This document shows positions 1 to 8,488 of a DNA stretch of 64,000 nt, piece by piece (position 1 is the first letter of the stretch; each line of letters opens with the position of its first letter). The notes under the pieces are model-generated. The model was not told where the DNA came from and made no database searches. It saw only the letters and a list, made by a program, of their open reading frames with translations. Location of the stretch: contig NZ_JSFK01000026.1 in NCBI RefSeq assembly GCF_000783395.1, positions 1 to 64,000 of the forward strand. The letters run 5' to 3'. The translations under genes and the position numbers were made by a program. This DNA comes from Pseudomonas chlororaphis. GTDB taxonomy: Bacteria; Pseudomonadota; Gammaproteobacteria; Pseudomonadales; Pseudomonadaceae.

Positions 1-200
1 CCCTCACCCCAACCCTCCCGAAACGTCGGACCGCCCAGAGGGAGAGGGGGCCGACCGAGTGGTGCTAAGTTATCCGCCGACCTGATACATCGAGTCGATT
101 ATGGATTCGCTACCGGACTTCCAGGTCGGCGTATCTCTTCAGTATCCCCCGATCAGTCCCCTCTCCCCCCGGGAGAGGGCTAGGGTGAGGGAAAGCTTTT
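1..200. repeat. Composite CTCTCCC-type repeat island
   Basis: No gene is seen here. Two oppositely oriented arms, rich in CCCTCACCC and GGGAGAGGG (about 1-50 and 153-193), enclose an internal segment. Positions 91-108 in that segment (CGAGTCGATTATGGATTC) are the reverse complement of a module found again near 16.34, 16.45 and 24.63 kb. It lies just downstream of the gtrS stop, where it may also act as a 3' hairpin of the edd-glk-gltR-gtrS transcript. This looks like a REP/REPIN-like composite rather than an insertion sequence; no transposase is present. Confidence 0.6.
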
Positions 201-203
201 GAC

Positions 204-1673
204 TCAATCCGCCGAACGCGGCAGTTGCAGGGTCACCCGCAACCCACCCTCACGCAAATTCTGCAACGTCACCTCGCCGCCATGACTGTGGGCAATGTTG
301 CGCGCGATGCCCAACCCCAAGCCATACCCCTGCTGCTGCCCCGCCAATCTGAAATGCGGCTCAAACACCTGCTCCAAACGCTGCTCCGGCACCCCCGGCC
401 CTTCATCATCAACGTGCAAGACAAACGCGCTGTCATCGTCATCGATGTGCAAGTGTGCGTTCTGTCCGTACTTCAAGGCGTTGTCGATCAGGTTGCCAAT
501 GCAACGCTTCAAAGCCAAAGGTTTACCCGGATACGCCGCCAGCGCACGACCATGCTGAGTCACGCGACCGTTGCCGTTCGGCGCCAGATAGGGCTCGACC
601 AGACAATCAAGCACATGGTTGAGATCCACCGGCTCGATGTTCTCGTGAATATCGGTGTCCTTCACGCATTGCAGCGCACCTTTGACCAGCAGCTCCAGCT
701 CATCCAGATCACGGCCGAACTTGGCTTGCAGCTTCTCGTCTTCCAGCAGTTCGACGCGCAAACGCAAACGGGTAATCGGCGTGCGCAAGTCATGGGAAAT
801 CGCGCTGAACAACTGGCTGCGCTCAGTCAGGTAACGACTGATGCGCTCGCGCATGGTATTGAACGCGCGACCCACTTCGACCACTTCACTGCCACCACCC
901 TCGGCCACTGGCTCGACGTCGGCACCCAGCGACAGATCCCGCGCGGCGCGCGCCAGACGCTTGAGTGGGCGGCTCTGCCAGTGCACCAACAGGCCGATGA
1001 ACAACAGCAAGAATCCGCTGGTGAGGACGATAAACCACACCTGCTGAGATGGCAGGCCTTGCTCTTCAAGACTGGTGTACGGCTCGGGCAACAGCGAGGC
1101 TATGTACAGCCATTCGCCCGGGGCCATTTGAATCTGCGTGACCAGCACGGGCGGATTCACCGGTTCCAGAGTCAGCGCGTAATGCGCCCAGGAACGTGGC
1201 AATTCATCCAGCTTCAGACCGGCGTTGAAAATCCGCAGATCTTCGGGGCTGACGAAGGTCACCGAAATATCGGTGTCATGGCCCAAGGTCTGGCGCAGCA
1301 CTTCGTCGACCGCTTTCATCACCGCCGCTTTACGCGGTGTGACCGGCAGCACGTCCATGCCCAACGGCTTGTCGTTGAGCGTCACGACAAAGCGGGTACC
1401 GCCCATGCTGCGCAATTGGTCGAGCACCAACGGTCGATATGCCACCGGCAACGAGCGGAAATAACTGACGCTGGCGGTCATCGAATGGGCGAGGCTGCGG
1501 GCGCTGGTGACCAGACCTTCAAGCTGCGTGGCGCGCAGTTGCGAGACCCAGATCACGCTGGACAACGTCTGCGCAAACAGCACCGCGAGCAAGGTCAGCA
1601 GCAACATGCGCCCGAGCAGCGAACGCGGCACCGGCACCTTGGCGGCGAGTTTACGCAGCGACTCAGTGACCAT
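204..1673 (-). CDS. gtrS: GtrS/GltS-type sensor histidine kinase (glucose response)
   Basis: Inner-membrane sensor kinase of the glucose-responsive pair. There is a first membrane segment at about residues 22-46, a periplasmic sensor region, a second membrane segment at about 212-231, a HAMP segment, an H-box SAISHDLRTP with His about residue 294, and a C-terminal HATPase with the G-box GLGLGIA. The ATG at 1673 overlaps the end of the response-regulator gene by 11 bases; an earlier in-frame start would add residues with no family support. In P. aeruginosa GtrS responds to 2-ketogluconate and 6-phosphogluconate and controls glucose transport through GltR. The edd-glk-gltR-gtrS order supports the same role here. 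The transport genes GltR would control lie outside the window. Confidence 0.9.
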   Translation of the reverse strand: MVTESLRKLAAKVPVPRSLLGRMLLLTLLAVLFAQTLSSVIWVSQLRATQLEGLVTSARSLAHSMTASVSYFRSLPVAYRPLVLDQLRSMGGTRFVVTLNDKPLGMDVLPVTPRKAAVMKAVDEVLRQTLGHDTDISVTFVSPEDLRIFNAGLKLDELPRSWAHYALTLEPVNPPVLVTQIQMAPGEWLYIASLLPEPYTSLEEQGLPSQQVWFIVLTSGFLLLFIGLLVHWQSRPLKRLARAARDLSLGADVEPVAEGGGSEVVEVGRAFNTMRERISRYLTERSQLFSAISHDLRTPITRLRLRVELLEDEKLQAKFGRDLDELELLVKGALQCVKDTDIHENIEPVDLNHVLDCLVEPYLAPNGNGRVTQHGRALAAYPGKPLALKRCIGNLIDNALKYGQNAHLHIDDDDSAFVLHVDDEGPGVPEQRLEQVFEPHFRLAGQQQGYGLGLGIARNIAHSHGGEVTLQNLREGGLRVTLQLPRSAD

Positions 1674-2394
1674 TGCCGGCAACCACGTTGGCTGCCAGTT
1701 GGTAGCCACTGCCGCGCACGGTGCGAATCAGTCGTGGCGGTTTCTCGGTGTCGCGCAGGCGCTGGCGCAAACGGCTGACGGCCATGTCGACGATGCGATC
1801 GAGCGGCATCAGGTCGCGGCCCCGGGTGGCGTTGCCGATGGTGTCGCGGTCGAGGATTTCCTGCGGATGATCGAGGAACAGTTTCAACAGGGCGAAGTCG
1901 GCACCGGAGAGAATCACTTCCTCGCCGTCGGTGTGAAACAGGCGATGGCTGACCATGTCCAGCCGCCACTCGTCGAAGGCCAGCACGTCACTGCCGCTGC
2001 GCTCCTGACCGAATTGCGCACGACGCAGCAATGCCTTGATGCGCGCTTGCAGTTCGCGGGGGCTGAAGGGTTTGCCGAGGTAATCGTCGGCGCCGAGCTC
2101 CAGACCGATCACACGGTCGGCTTCGTCGGAACTGGCGGTGAGCATGATTATCGGCACCTGCGCCTGACGCGGATGCTGACGCACCCAACGGCACAGACTG
2201 AAGCCGTCTTCGTCGGGCAGCATGACATCGAGGATCACCAGATCGCTCGGCGCCTCGTTGAGGGCCTGACGGAAACTGGCACCGTCGGCGGTGGCCCGTA
2301 CCTGAAACCCGGCGCGGGTCAGGTAGGTTTCCAGCAACTCGCGTATTTCCTGGTCGTCATCGACCAACAATATCGACTTGTTGACTGAGCTCAC
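1663..2394 (-). CDS. gltR: GltR, OmpR-family response regulator of glucose uptake
   Basis: A 243-residue OmpR/PhoB-type regulator. The receiver domain has acidic residues DDD near residue 12 and a phospho-acceptor Asp at about 56 in VILDVMLPDEDG; the C-terminal winged helix ends with RLRQRLRDTEKPPRLIRTVRGSGY. I chose the GTG at 2394 because the receiver domain begins a few residues later and the upstream open frame runs into a REP repeat. It is cotranscribed with gtrS (11-base overlap) and lies downstream of glk. A TTGTTGGAAT decamer matching the HexR-type operators of edd and gap lies at 2411-2420, 17 bases upstream of the start, so the gene may have its own sugar-responsive input. Confidence 0.9.
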   Translation of the reverse strand: MSSVNKSILLVDDDQEIRELLETYLTRAGFQVRATADGASFRQALNEAPSDLVILDVMLPDEDGFSLCRWVRQHPRQAQVPIIMLTASSDEADRVIGLELGADDYLGKPFSPRELQARIKALLRRAQFGQERSGSDVLAFDEWRLDMVSHRLFHTDGEEVILSGADFALLKLFLDHPQEILDRDTIGNATRGRDLMPLDRIVDMAVSRLRQRLRDTEKPPRLIRTVRGSGYQLAANVVAGNGH

Positions 2395-2410
2395 TTCGAA
2401 GGCATCCTTG

Positions 2411-2425
2411 TTGTTGGAATTGGGG
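2411..2425. promoter_or_regulatory. HexR-like half operator upstream of gltR
   Basis: TTGTTGGAATTGGGG. The first ten bases equal the conserved arm of the two operators between edd and gap, but the ACAA arm is missing. It could be a weak HexR site or a relic; inference only. Confidence 0.35.
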
Positions 2426-2472
2426 CGGATTATGCCTGATGAACCTTGGATATTTGTTGCCTGTTCTGGCCT

Positions 2473-2546
2473 CATCGCTGGCAAGCCAGCTCCCACAAGG
2501 TTCTGTGTCGTTCACAAAACCTGTGGGAGCTGGCTTGCCAGCGATG
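2473..2546. repeat. Paired REP palindrome, GCTGGCTTGCCAGC type
   Basis: Two inverted copies of TGTGGGAGCTGGCTTGCCAG separated by about 24 bases, between glk and gltR inside the operon. The arms could fold into a long hairpin that damps or stabilises the downstream transcript. Same family as the copies near 14.7, 26.3, 30.0 and 58.4 kb. Confidence 0.85.
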
Positions 2547-2560
2547 AAGGCGACTCGGTA

Positions 2561-3511
2561 TCAAGCCTGTTCCAAGGCCACACCCGCGCCAACCAGGCCA
2601 GAATACGGCGCTGTCACCAGCCACACCGGAATGCCTTTGAAGTAATCGCTCATGCAACCCTTGTCAGCGAAGCTGCGGGCGAAACCGCTTTCGAGGAAGA
2701 AATCGGCAAATCGCGGAATCACACCACCAACGATGTAAACCCCGCCCCTTCCGCCCGTGGTCAGCACGTTGTTGCCAGCGACACGTCCGAGCCAGCAGCA
2801 GAACTGCTCGAGCACTTCCAGGGCAATCGGATCACCCGCCAGCCCGGCCGCCGTGATCGCTTCCGGCGTATCAAGCGTTGGCTCATGCCCGTCCACTGCG
2901 CAGATCGCGCGATAGACTCGCGGCAAACCGCCGCCACTCAACGCGGTTTCCGCGCTGACATGGCCAATCTCGTTGTGGATGTGCTGCCACAACTGGGTTT
3001 CACGCGGGCTGCTCAGCGGCAGATCAACGTGACCGCCCTCGCCCGGCAACGCCGCGAAACGGCCTTCACCGAGATCCAGCAACGTACCGACGCCAAGGCC
3101 AGTGCCCGGGCCGATTACCACCGCCGGACGCAACGGCTCCGGCGTGCCTTCGCAGACCACGCGGAATTCGCCGGGCTGCAAACGGGTCATGCCCAGCGCC
3201 ATCGCCGAGAAGTCGTTGACCAGCAACAACTGCTCGACCTGCAAGGTTTCGCAGAACGCTTTTCGACTCAGGCGCCAGTGGTTGTTGGTGAATTTGAATT
3301 CATCACCACTGACCGGGCCGGCCACCGACAGGCACACCGAACCGATCGAACCCGGCGCCAGACCGAGCCCGCTCAGATAGAGGCTGATCGCCTCTTCCGG
3401 GCTGGCGTGGTCGGCCGTGGCCAGCACCTGAACCGATTGCAGTTGCTGGTTTTTCCACAACGCAAACCGCGCGTTGGTGCCTCCGATGTCACCGACCAAA
3501 GCCAGTTTCAA
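2561..3511 (-). CDS. glk: Glucokinase
   Basis: Phosphorylates glucose to glucose 6-phosphate with ATP in the cytoplasm, feeding the Entner-Doudoroff route. The 316 residues show the phosphate-binding motif GDIGGTNARFAL at the start, the glucose-site segment NDFSAMALG, and VVIGPGTGLG and PGEGGH of the Glk family. The start codon is TTG and overlaps the edd stop as TTGA, so translation is probably coupled to edd. No other start fits the N-terminal motif, which begins about seven residues in. The gene is second in the edd-glk-gltR-gtrS operon and is followed by a REP pair before gltR. Confidence 0.95.
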   Translation of the reverse strand: MKLALVGDIGGTNARFALWKNQQLQSVQVLATADHASPEEAISLYLSGLGLAPGSIGSVCLSVAGPVSGDEFKFTNNHWRLSRKAFCETLQVEQLLLVNDFSAMALGMTRLQPGEFRVVCEGTPEPLRPAVVIGPGTGLGVGTLLDLGEGRFAALPGEGGHVDLPLSSPRETQLWQHIHNEIGHVSAETALSGGGLPRVYRAICAVDGHEPTLDTPEAITAAGLAGDPIALEVLEQFCCWLGRVAGNNVLTTGGRGGVYIVGGVIPRFADFFLESGFARSFADKGCMSDYFKGIPVWLVTAPYSGLVGAGVALEQA

Positions 3512-5334
3512 TTAAGCGTCTCCAGGGCAGAAGTGAAGGCGCTGGCGCCCTGCTCCGCCGAGCTGAAGGCCATGCGCATAAAGCCAAACAGTTCGCGCCC
3601 GCTGCCGATGTTGTTGCCCAACAGGCCTTTGGCGGGTTCGCGCGCTGCAAATTCTGCGGCGTCGACCTTGAGTTCCAAGGTGCCTTTGACGCCATCGACG
3701 CGGATGATATCGCCCTCTTGCACGCGCGCCAAAGCGCCACCGACATAAGCTTCCGGACTGACGTGAATCGCCGCCGGGATTTTCCCCGAGGCGCCGGACA
3801 TCCGGCCGTCAGTCACCAATGCCACTTTGAAGCCGCGATCCTGCAGCACGCCGAGGAACGGCGTCATCTTGTGCAGCTCCGGCATGCCGTTGGAACGCGG
3901 CCCCTGAAAGCGCATCACGGCGACGAAATCCTTTTCCAGCAGGCCGGCCTTGAACGCGTCGGCCAGATCCTGCTGATCCTGGAACACCATCGCTGGCGCT
4001 TCGACGATCTGGTTTTCCAGCGCGACCGCAGAAACCTTCATCACACCGCGACCGAGGTTGCCCTCCATCACCCGCAGACCGCCCTCCGCAGAGAACGCAC
4101 GGGCGACCGGGCGCAGGATGTTTTCGTCGAGGCTGTCGGTCGGACCTTCGCGCCAGACCAGTTCACCGTTATCAAGGAACGGCTCTTTGGTGTATTTGCT
4201 CAAGCCGTGGCCAAGCACGGTGTTGACGTCTTCGTGCAGCAGACCGGCGCCAAGCAGTTCGCGGATCAGGAACGACATACCGCCCGCTGCCTGGAAGTGG
4301 TTGATGTCGGCTTTGCCGTTCGGGTAGACGTGGCTCAGGGTCGGCACGACTTCGGAGAGGTCGGCCATGTCCTGCCAGGTCAGTTGAATGCCCGCCGCCA
4401 TGGCGATGGCCGGCATGTGCAGGGTGTGGTTGGTCGAACCGCCGGTGGCGTGCAACGCGACGATCGAGTTGACCAGCGACTTCTCGTCGACGATTTCGCC
4501 GATCGGCATGAAGTTGCCGTTCTGTTTGGTCAGGCGCGTCACTTGATGCGCGGCTTCGCGGGTCAGCGCATCACGCAGCGGCGTGTTCGGGTTGACGAAA
4601 GAAGCGCCCGGCAAGTGCAGGCCCATGACTTCCATCAGCAACTGGTTGGTGTTGGCGGTGCCGTAGAAGGTGCAGGTGCCCGGGCTGTGGTAGGACTTCA
4701 TCTCCGATTCCAGCAGCTCTTCGCGGGTCGCTTTGCCTTCGGCGTACTTCTGGCGCACGTCGGCTTTTTCCTTGTTGGAAATCCCCGAGACCATCGGCCC
4801 GCCCGGGACGAAAATCGTCGGCAGATGACCGAAGCGCAGCGAACCCATCATCAGGCCCGGCACGATCTTGTCGCAGATGCCAAGCATCAGCGCGCCGTCG
4901 AACATGTTGTGTGACAGCGCTACAGCGGTCGACATGGCGATCACTTCGCGGCTCGGCAGGCTCAGTTCCATGCCCGGCTCGCCTTGGGTGACACCGTCGC
5001 ACATCGCCGGCGTACCGCCAGCGAACTGGCCGACCGAGCCGATTTCGCGCAGGGCGTTCTTGATCTGTTCCGGGAACACTTCATACGGCTGGTGCGCCGA
5101 GAGCATGTCGTTATACGAAGAAACAATGGCGATGTTCGCCGAGTTCATCATCCGCAGGCTGTGCTTGTCTTCGCTGCCGCAACCGGCCACGCCGTGGGCG
5201 AAGTTGGCGCATTGCAGCTTGCCGCGCATCGGCCCGTCAGTGGCGGCGCCGCGAATCAGTGCAAGGTAAGCCTGACGCGTGGCGCGGCTGCGGGCGATAA
5301 GCCGTTCGGTGACCTCAAGGACGCGGGGATGCAT
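3508..5334 (-). CDS. edd: 6-phosphogluconate dehydratase (Entner-Doudoroff)
   Basis: Converts 6-phosphogluconate to 2-keto-3-deoxy-6-phosphogluconate. The 608-residue protein is the usual length of the IlvD/Edd dehydratase family; Cys residues in CGSEDKHS and GICDKIVPG and the acidic KADINHFQAAGG region match its iron-sulfur and substrate sites. The ATG at 5334 is the only sensible start. It is the first gene of the minus-strand sugar operon and is read divergently from gap, with a HexR-type operator in its leader at about 5397-5411. The aldolase gene eda is not in the window. Confidence 0.96.
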   Translation of the reverse strand: MHPRVLEVTERLIARSRATRQAYLALIRGAATDGPMRGKLQCANFAHGVAGCGSEDKHSLRMMNSANIAIVSSYNDMLSAHQPYEVFPEQIKNALREIGSVGQFAGGTPAMCDGVTQGEPGMELSLPSREVIAMSTAVALSHNMFDGALMLGICDKIVPGLMMGSLRFGHLPTIFVPGGPMVSGISNKEKADVRQKYAEGKATREELLESEMKSYHSPGTCTFYGTANTNQLLMEVMGLHLPGASFVNPNTPLRDALTREAAHQVTRLTKQNGNFMPIGEIVDEKSLVNSIVALHATGGSTNHTLHMPAIAMAAGIQLTWQDMADLSEVVPTLSHVYPNGKADINHFQAAGGMSFLIRELLGAGLLHEDVNTVLGHGLSKYTKEPFLDNGELVWREGPTDSLDENILRPVARAFSAEGGLRVMEGNLGRGVMKVSAVALENQIVEAPAMVFQDQQDLADAFKAGLLEKDFVAVMRFQGPRSNGMPELHKMTPFLGVLQDRGFKVALVTDGRMSGASGKIPAAIHVSPEAYVGGALARVQEGDIIRVDGVKGTLELKVDAAEFAAREPAKGLLGNNIGSGRELFGFMRMAFSSAEQGASAFTSALETLN

Positions 5335-5396
5335 GTGTAGAACTCCAGGCTAACGGATGTGGCGACCTGATTGTCTATGCTGATCAAACGCCGTTG

Positions 5397-5411
5397 TTGT
5401 TGGAATGACAG
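5397..5411. promoter_or_regulatory. Candidate HexR operator of edd
   Basis: TTGTTGGAATGACAG matches the reverse complement of the gap operator (TTGTTGGAATTACAA) at 13 of 15 positions and fits the HexR pattern TTGT-N7-ACAA except for the last base. It lies about 63 bases upstream of the edd start. HexR represses edd and gap in pseudomonads until 2-keto-3-deoxy-6-phosphogluconate builds up; that this site binds HexR is inference. Confidence 0.65.
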
Positions 5412-5516
5412 ACGGCTTTTTTGACCATTCGGACCAGTTGATTCAGGTCACTCGTTGTAGATAAAACAAAATATTGCCACTAAAAAGGCTTGTTTTCTAT
5501 TTTTATGCGAATAATC

Positions 5517-5531
5517 TTGTAATTCCAACAA
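5517..5531. promoter_or_regulatory. Candidate HexR operator of gap
   Basis: TTGTAATTCCAACAA, an exact match to TTGT-N7-ACAA, ends 23 bases before the gap start. The same stretch also contains AACAACAA (5527-5534), which fits the AANAANAA motif bound by Hfq/Crc in pseudomonads, so transcriptional and catabolite control may overlap here. Confidence 0.75.
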
Positions 5532-5554
5532 CAAAACGACGGCAGCGCTGTTCC

Positions 5555-6556
5555 ATGACTCTTCGAATTGCAATCAATGGTTTTGGCCGCATCGGCCGTA
5601 ATGTCCTGCGCGCACTGTATACCCAAGGCTATCGACAGGATCTGCAGATCGTCGCCATCAACGATCTGGGCGACAGCTCGATCAATGCTCATCTGCTCAA
5701 ATACGACACCGTTCACGGCACGTTCGACGCGCAAGTCGAGCATGACAACGAGAGTCTGACCGTCAACGGCGACCGCATTGCGGTCAGCGCGATTCGCAAC
5801 CCTGCCGAATTGCCGTGGGCGGCGGAAAAGATTGATGTGGTGTTCGAATGCACCGGTCTCTTTACCGATCGCGCCAAAGCGGCCGCGCATATTACTGCCG
5901 GCGCACGCAAAGTGATCATCTCGGCTCCGGCCAAAGGTGCCGACGCCACTGTGGTTTATGGTGTGAACCACGACATTCTGCGCCAGTCGCACCAGATCAT
6001 TTCCAACGCTTCGTGCACCACCAACTGCCTGGCGCCAGTGGCGCAGGTGCTGCACCGCGAGCTGGGGATCGAAAGCGGTCTGATGACCACCATTCATGCC
6101 TACACCAACGATCAGAACCTCACCGACGTCTATCACACCGATCCGTACCGCGCGCGTTCGGCCACGCAGAACATGATTCCGAGCAAGACCGGCGCTGCTG
6201 AGGCGGTGGGCCTGGTGCTGCCGGAACTGGCGGGCAAACTGACCGGCATGGCCGTGCGCGTGCCGGTGATCAATGTGTCGCTGGTGGACCTGACCGTACA
6301 GCTGAAAAAAGAAGCCAGCGCCGAGGAAGTCAACGCGCTGATGAAGGCTGCGAGCCAGCACTCGAAGATTCTCGGTTTCAACACCCTGCCGCTGGTATCC
6401 AGCGACTTCAACCACAATCCGCTGTCGTCGATCTTCGACGCCAATCACACCAAATCCAGCGGCAAACTGCTGAAAGTGCTGGCCTGGTATGACAACGAGT
6501 GGGGCTTCTCGAACCGTATGCTGGATAACTGCCTGGCGCTGTGTAACGCCGAGTAA
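5555..6556 (+). CDS. gap: Glyceraldehyde-3-phosphate dehydrogenase, type I
   Basis: NAD-dependent oxidation of glyceraldehyde 3-phosphate to 1,3-bisphosphoglycerate. The 333-residue protein has the Rossmann motif INGFGRIGRN, the catalytic Cys at about residue 154 in SNASCTTNC and the partner His at about 181 in TTIHAYTNDQ. The ATG at 5555 gives the canonical N-terminus; an upstream in-frame start would read through the operator. Its position opposite edd and the shared HexR-type site mark it as the catabolic GAPDH (gap-1 of P. putida). A REP pair follows the stop. Confidence 0.95.
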   Translation: MTLRIAINGFGRIGRNVLRALYTQGYRQDLQIVAINDLGDSSINAHLLKYDTVHGTFDAQVEHDNESLTVNGDRIAVSAIRNPAELPWAAEKIDVVFECTGLFTDRAKAAAHITAGARKVIISAPAKGADATVVYGVNHDILRQSHQIISNASCTTNCLAPVAQVLHRELGIESGLMTTIHAYTNDQNLTDVYHTDPYRARSATQNMIPSKTGAAEAVGLVLPELAGKLTGMAVRVPVINVSLVDLTVQLKKEASAEEVNALMKAASQHSKILGFNTLPLVSSDFNHNPLSSIFDANHTKSSGKLLKVLAWYDNEWGFSNRMLDNCLALCNAE

Positions 6557-6577
6557 TCTCAAGTAATCCCCTATCCC

Positions 6578-6667
6578 TGTGGGAGCGAGCCTGCTCGCGA
6601 ATACGATGTGTCATTCAACATTTATGTTGGCTGATCCACCGCTTTCGCGAGCAGGCTCGCTCCCACA
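6578..6667. repeat. Paired REP palindrome, GAGCGAGCCTGCTCGC type
   Basis: Inverted copies of TGTGGGAGCGAGCCTGCTCG about 45 bases apart, downstream of gap. Likely serves as the 3' hairpin of the gap transcript. The same type occurs near 34.0 and 60.1 kb. Confidence 0.85.
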
Positions 6668-6713
6668 GTTTTTTGCGCAGCTTTCAAAATCAGGGCTTGA
6701 CCATTCAACTAGA

Positions 6714-6728
6714 TGATAAGCATTATCA
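6714..6728. promoter_or_regulatory. Fur box of the ECF sigma gene
   Basis: TGATAAGCATTATCA matches the 7-1-7 Fur consensus TGATAAT-N-ATTATCA at all but one defined position. It ends 27 bases before the sigma-factor start, so iron-loaded Fur should repress this heme cluster. Confidence 0.85.
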
Positions 6729-6755
6729 TTCGCTCGAAATGGATCAGGTCCTCCC

Positions 6756-7274
6756 GTGAGTCAATCGCGCTTCAACCACGTCTTCCTCACCCAGCGCACG
6801 TCCTTGCTGCGCACGCTGGAACGGATGGTCAACAATCACAGCACCGCTGAAGACCTGCTGCAGGAGACCTACCTGCGCGTGACGCGGGCGTTGAGCGAGC
6901 GGGCCATCGATCACCTCGAACCTTTTGTCTTCCAGACCGCGCGCAATCTGGCGCTGGATCATTTGCGTGCACGCAAGATCCATTCGCGAACCATGGTCGA
7001 TGACGTGCCGCAGGATGTCGTGCACAGCATCGCCGCTCCCGCCAGCAGCGCCGAAGACGCCGCCCACGCCGAACAGATGCTGGAGCGCCTGAACGTGAGT
7101 CTCAGTCAACTCAGCCCCCGCCAGCAGCAGATTTTCATCCTCAGCCGTTTGCACGGGAACAGTTATCAGGAAATCGCCGATGAGCTGAATGTTTCCCTCA
7201 GCACCGTGCAGAAAGAACTGAAGCTGATCATGACCATTTGCATCGGCGTCGCCGAGCGTCTGAATGGCGACTGA
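6756..7274 (+). CDS. FecI-family ECF sigma factor of a heme-sensing system (Hxu-type)
   Basis: A 172-residue ECF sigma factor. Region 2 carries AEDLLQETYLRV and region 4 carries LSPRQQQIFILSRLHG with a helix-turn-helix YQEIADELNVSLSTVQKEL. The start is GTG at 6756, shortly after a Fur box. It is followed by a FecR-type anti-sigma gene and a TonB-dependent receptor with a signalling domain, so it most likely directs RNA polymerase to the receptor promoter when heme is sensed at the cell surface. The order sigma / anti-sigma / heme receptor matches the Hxu system of P. aeruginosa (PA1300-1302). The substrate is inferred from the receptor and the heme oxygenase. Confidence 0.85.
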   Translation: MSQSRFNHVFLTQRTSLLRTLERMVNNHSTAEDLLQETYLRVTRALSERAIDHLEPFVFQTARNLALDHLRARKIHSRTMVDDVPQDVVHSIAAPASSAEDAAHAEQMLERLNVSLSQLSPRQQQIFILSRLHGNSYQEIADELNVSLSTVQKELKLIMTICIGVAERLNGD

Positions 7275-7400
7275 GGGTCGTAGGCCTTTTCTGTAAGTGC
7301 CAGGATCGACTGCACGGATCATCGGGCTTTGTTACCCTTGCCCGACTTTTACGCTTCACTTGAAAAAACAGCCGTGCGCAGACACTGCCGAGGAAACACC

Positions 7401-8366
7401 GTGACGGACACCCACCGCTCGCCTTCGCCGGATTCGGTGCAGGACGCTGCAAACGCAATGGACCAGGCACTCGACTGGCTCATCGTGCTCGGCAGTCCGG
7501 ACGATGAGCAGACCCGGCAGTTTCATGCCTGGCTGGCGGCCGATCCGTTGAATGCCGAAGCGTTCGCCAAGGCCCAGGCGATCTGGGACGGCCCGCAAGT
7601 CGCCCTGTGCGCACAAAGCCTGGCGGCCAAGCCTGCGAAAGTCACCTTCCTAAAACGTCTGCGTCCGCACTGGAAACCGCTGGCCACCGCCGCCGTGCTG
7701 GTGCTCGGTCTGTTCAGTTTCAGCAATTTGCCCATGCGCCTTCAGGCCGATCACCTCACGGTGGTTGGCGAGCGTCAGCGTCTGCAACTGGAGGACGGCT
7801 CGAAGGTTCTGCTCAACACCAATTCGGCATTCTCCAGCACCATCAACGATCAGCAGCGCGTTGCCCGGTTGTTTCAGGGTGAGGCGTTTTTCGAGATTGC
7901 CAGCGGTCGCAGTCAACCGCTGGAAATCGATGCCGGGCCAGTCACTGCCAGCGTGCGCGATACCGCGTTCGCCGTGCGTTATCTCGATGGCGTCGCGCAG
8001 GTCAACGTGCAGCGCGGCGACGTCGATCTGCGCGCCACGCACAACGACGCCCGCGTACGTCTGACTGCCGGTGAGAGCATCCGCATCGGTCCCAACGGTT
8101 TCGACCGCCCGGCCAAACTCGACGCCAACACAGACCTGGCTTGGGTGCAGGGCCGACTGGTGTTCGAGAACTGCCCGCTGAATCAGGTACTGGCCGAATT
8201 GCGCCGCTACTACCCGGGCTGGATCATCAATACCAACGAGCAATTGGCCGACGTCGCCGTGACCGGCAATTACCGTCTCGACCAGCCGCTCGACGTGGTT
8301 CGTTCCCTCGCTCAGATCACCTCGGCGCAACTGAAAGAATTCCCCGCCGTGGTCATCCTGAACTAA
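7401..8366 (+). CDS. FecR-family anti-sigma factor
   Basis: A 321-residue inner-membrane regulator. The cytoplasmic N-terminal part (about 1-90) has the family pattern ALDWLIVL then FHAWLAADPLNAEAF, followed by one membrane helix near WKPLATAAVLVLGLFSF and a periplasmic FecR domain with VLLNTNSAFSS and a C-terminal STN-like end. I chose the GTG at 7401 because AGGAA precedes it by a few bases and the family N-terminus starts there. It would hold the sigma factor until the heme-loaded receptor signals through the periplasm, and may be needed for full sigma activity. Its stop abuts a second Fur-like box. Confidence 0.85.
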   Translation: MTDTHRSPSPDSVQDAANAMDQALDWLIVLGSPDDEQTRQFHAWLAADPLNAEAFAKAQAIWDGPQVALCAQSLAAKPAKVTFLKRLRPHWKPLATAAVLVLGLFSFSNLPMRLQADHLTVVGERQRLQLEDGSKVLLNTNSAFSSTINDQQRVARLFQGEAFFEIASGRSQPLEIDAGPVTASVRDTAFAVRYLDGVAQVNVQRGDVDLRATHNDARVRLTAGESIRIGPNGFDRPAKLDANTDLAWVQGRLVFENCPLNQVLAELRRYYPGWIINTNEQLADVAVTGNYRLDQPLDVVRSLAQITSAQLKEFPAVVILN

Positions 8367-8367
8367 A

Positions 8368-8382
8368 TGAGAATTATTTTTA
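8368..8382. promoter_or_regulatory. Second Fur-like box, before the heme receptor
   Basis: TGAGAATTATTTTTA agrees with the 7-1-7 Fur pattern at 11 of 14 defined positions and begins 2 bases after the anti-sigma stop. It suggests iron control of the receptor independent of the upstream gene; weaker than the box at 6714. Confidence 0.5.
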
Positions 8383-8488
8383 CTCGATAGCCAACGTCAG
8401 TACGTCTCGTTATAGCCAATGCAATTGATTCGCATCACGCGAAGCCAATCAGCCCCTATAAAGATTCGTGCGACACGGAGCGCTATCG

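Noticed and set aside
2473..2546. Spaced inverted repeats that could be mistaken for CRISPR units
   Set aside because: They are paired REP palindromes in intergenic gaps, not regular direct repeats with unique spacers, and no cas gene is present.
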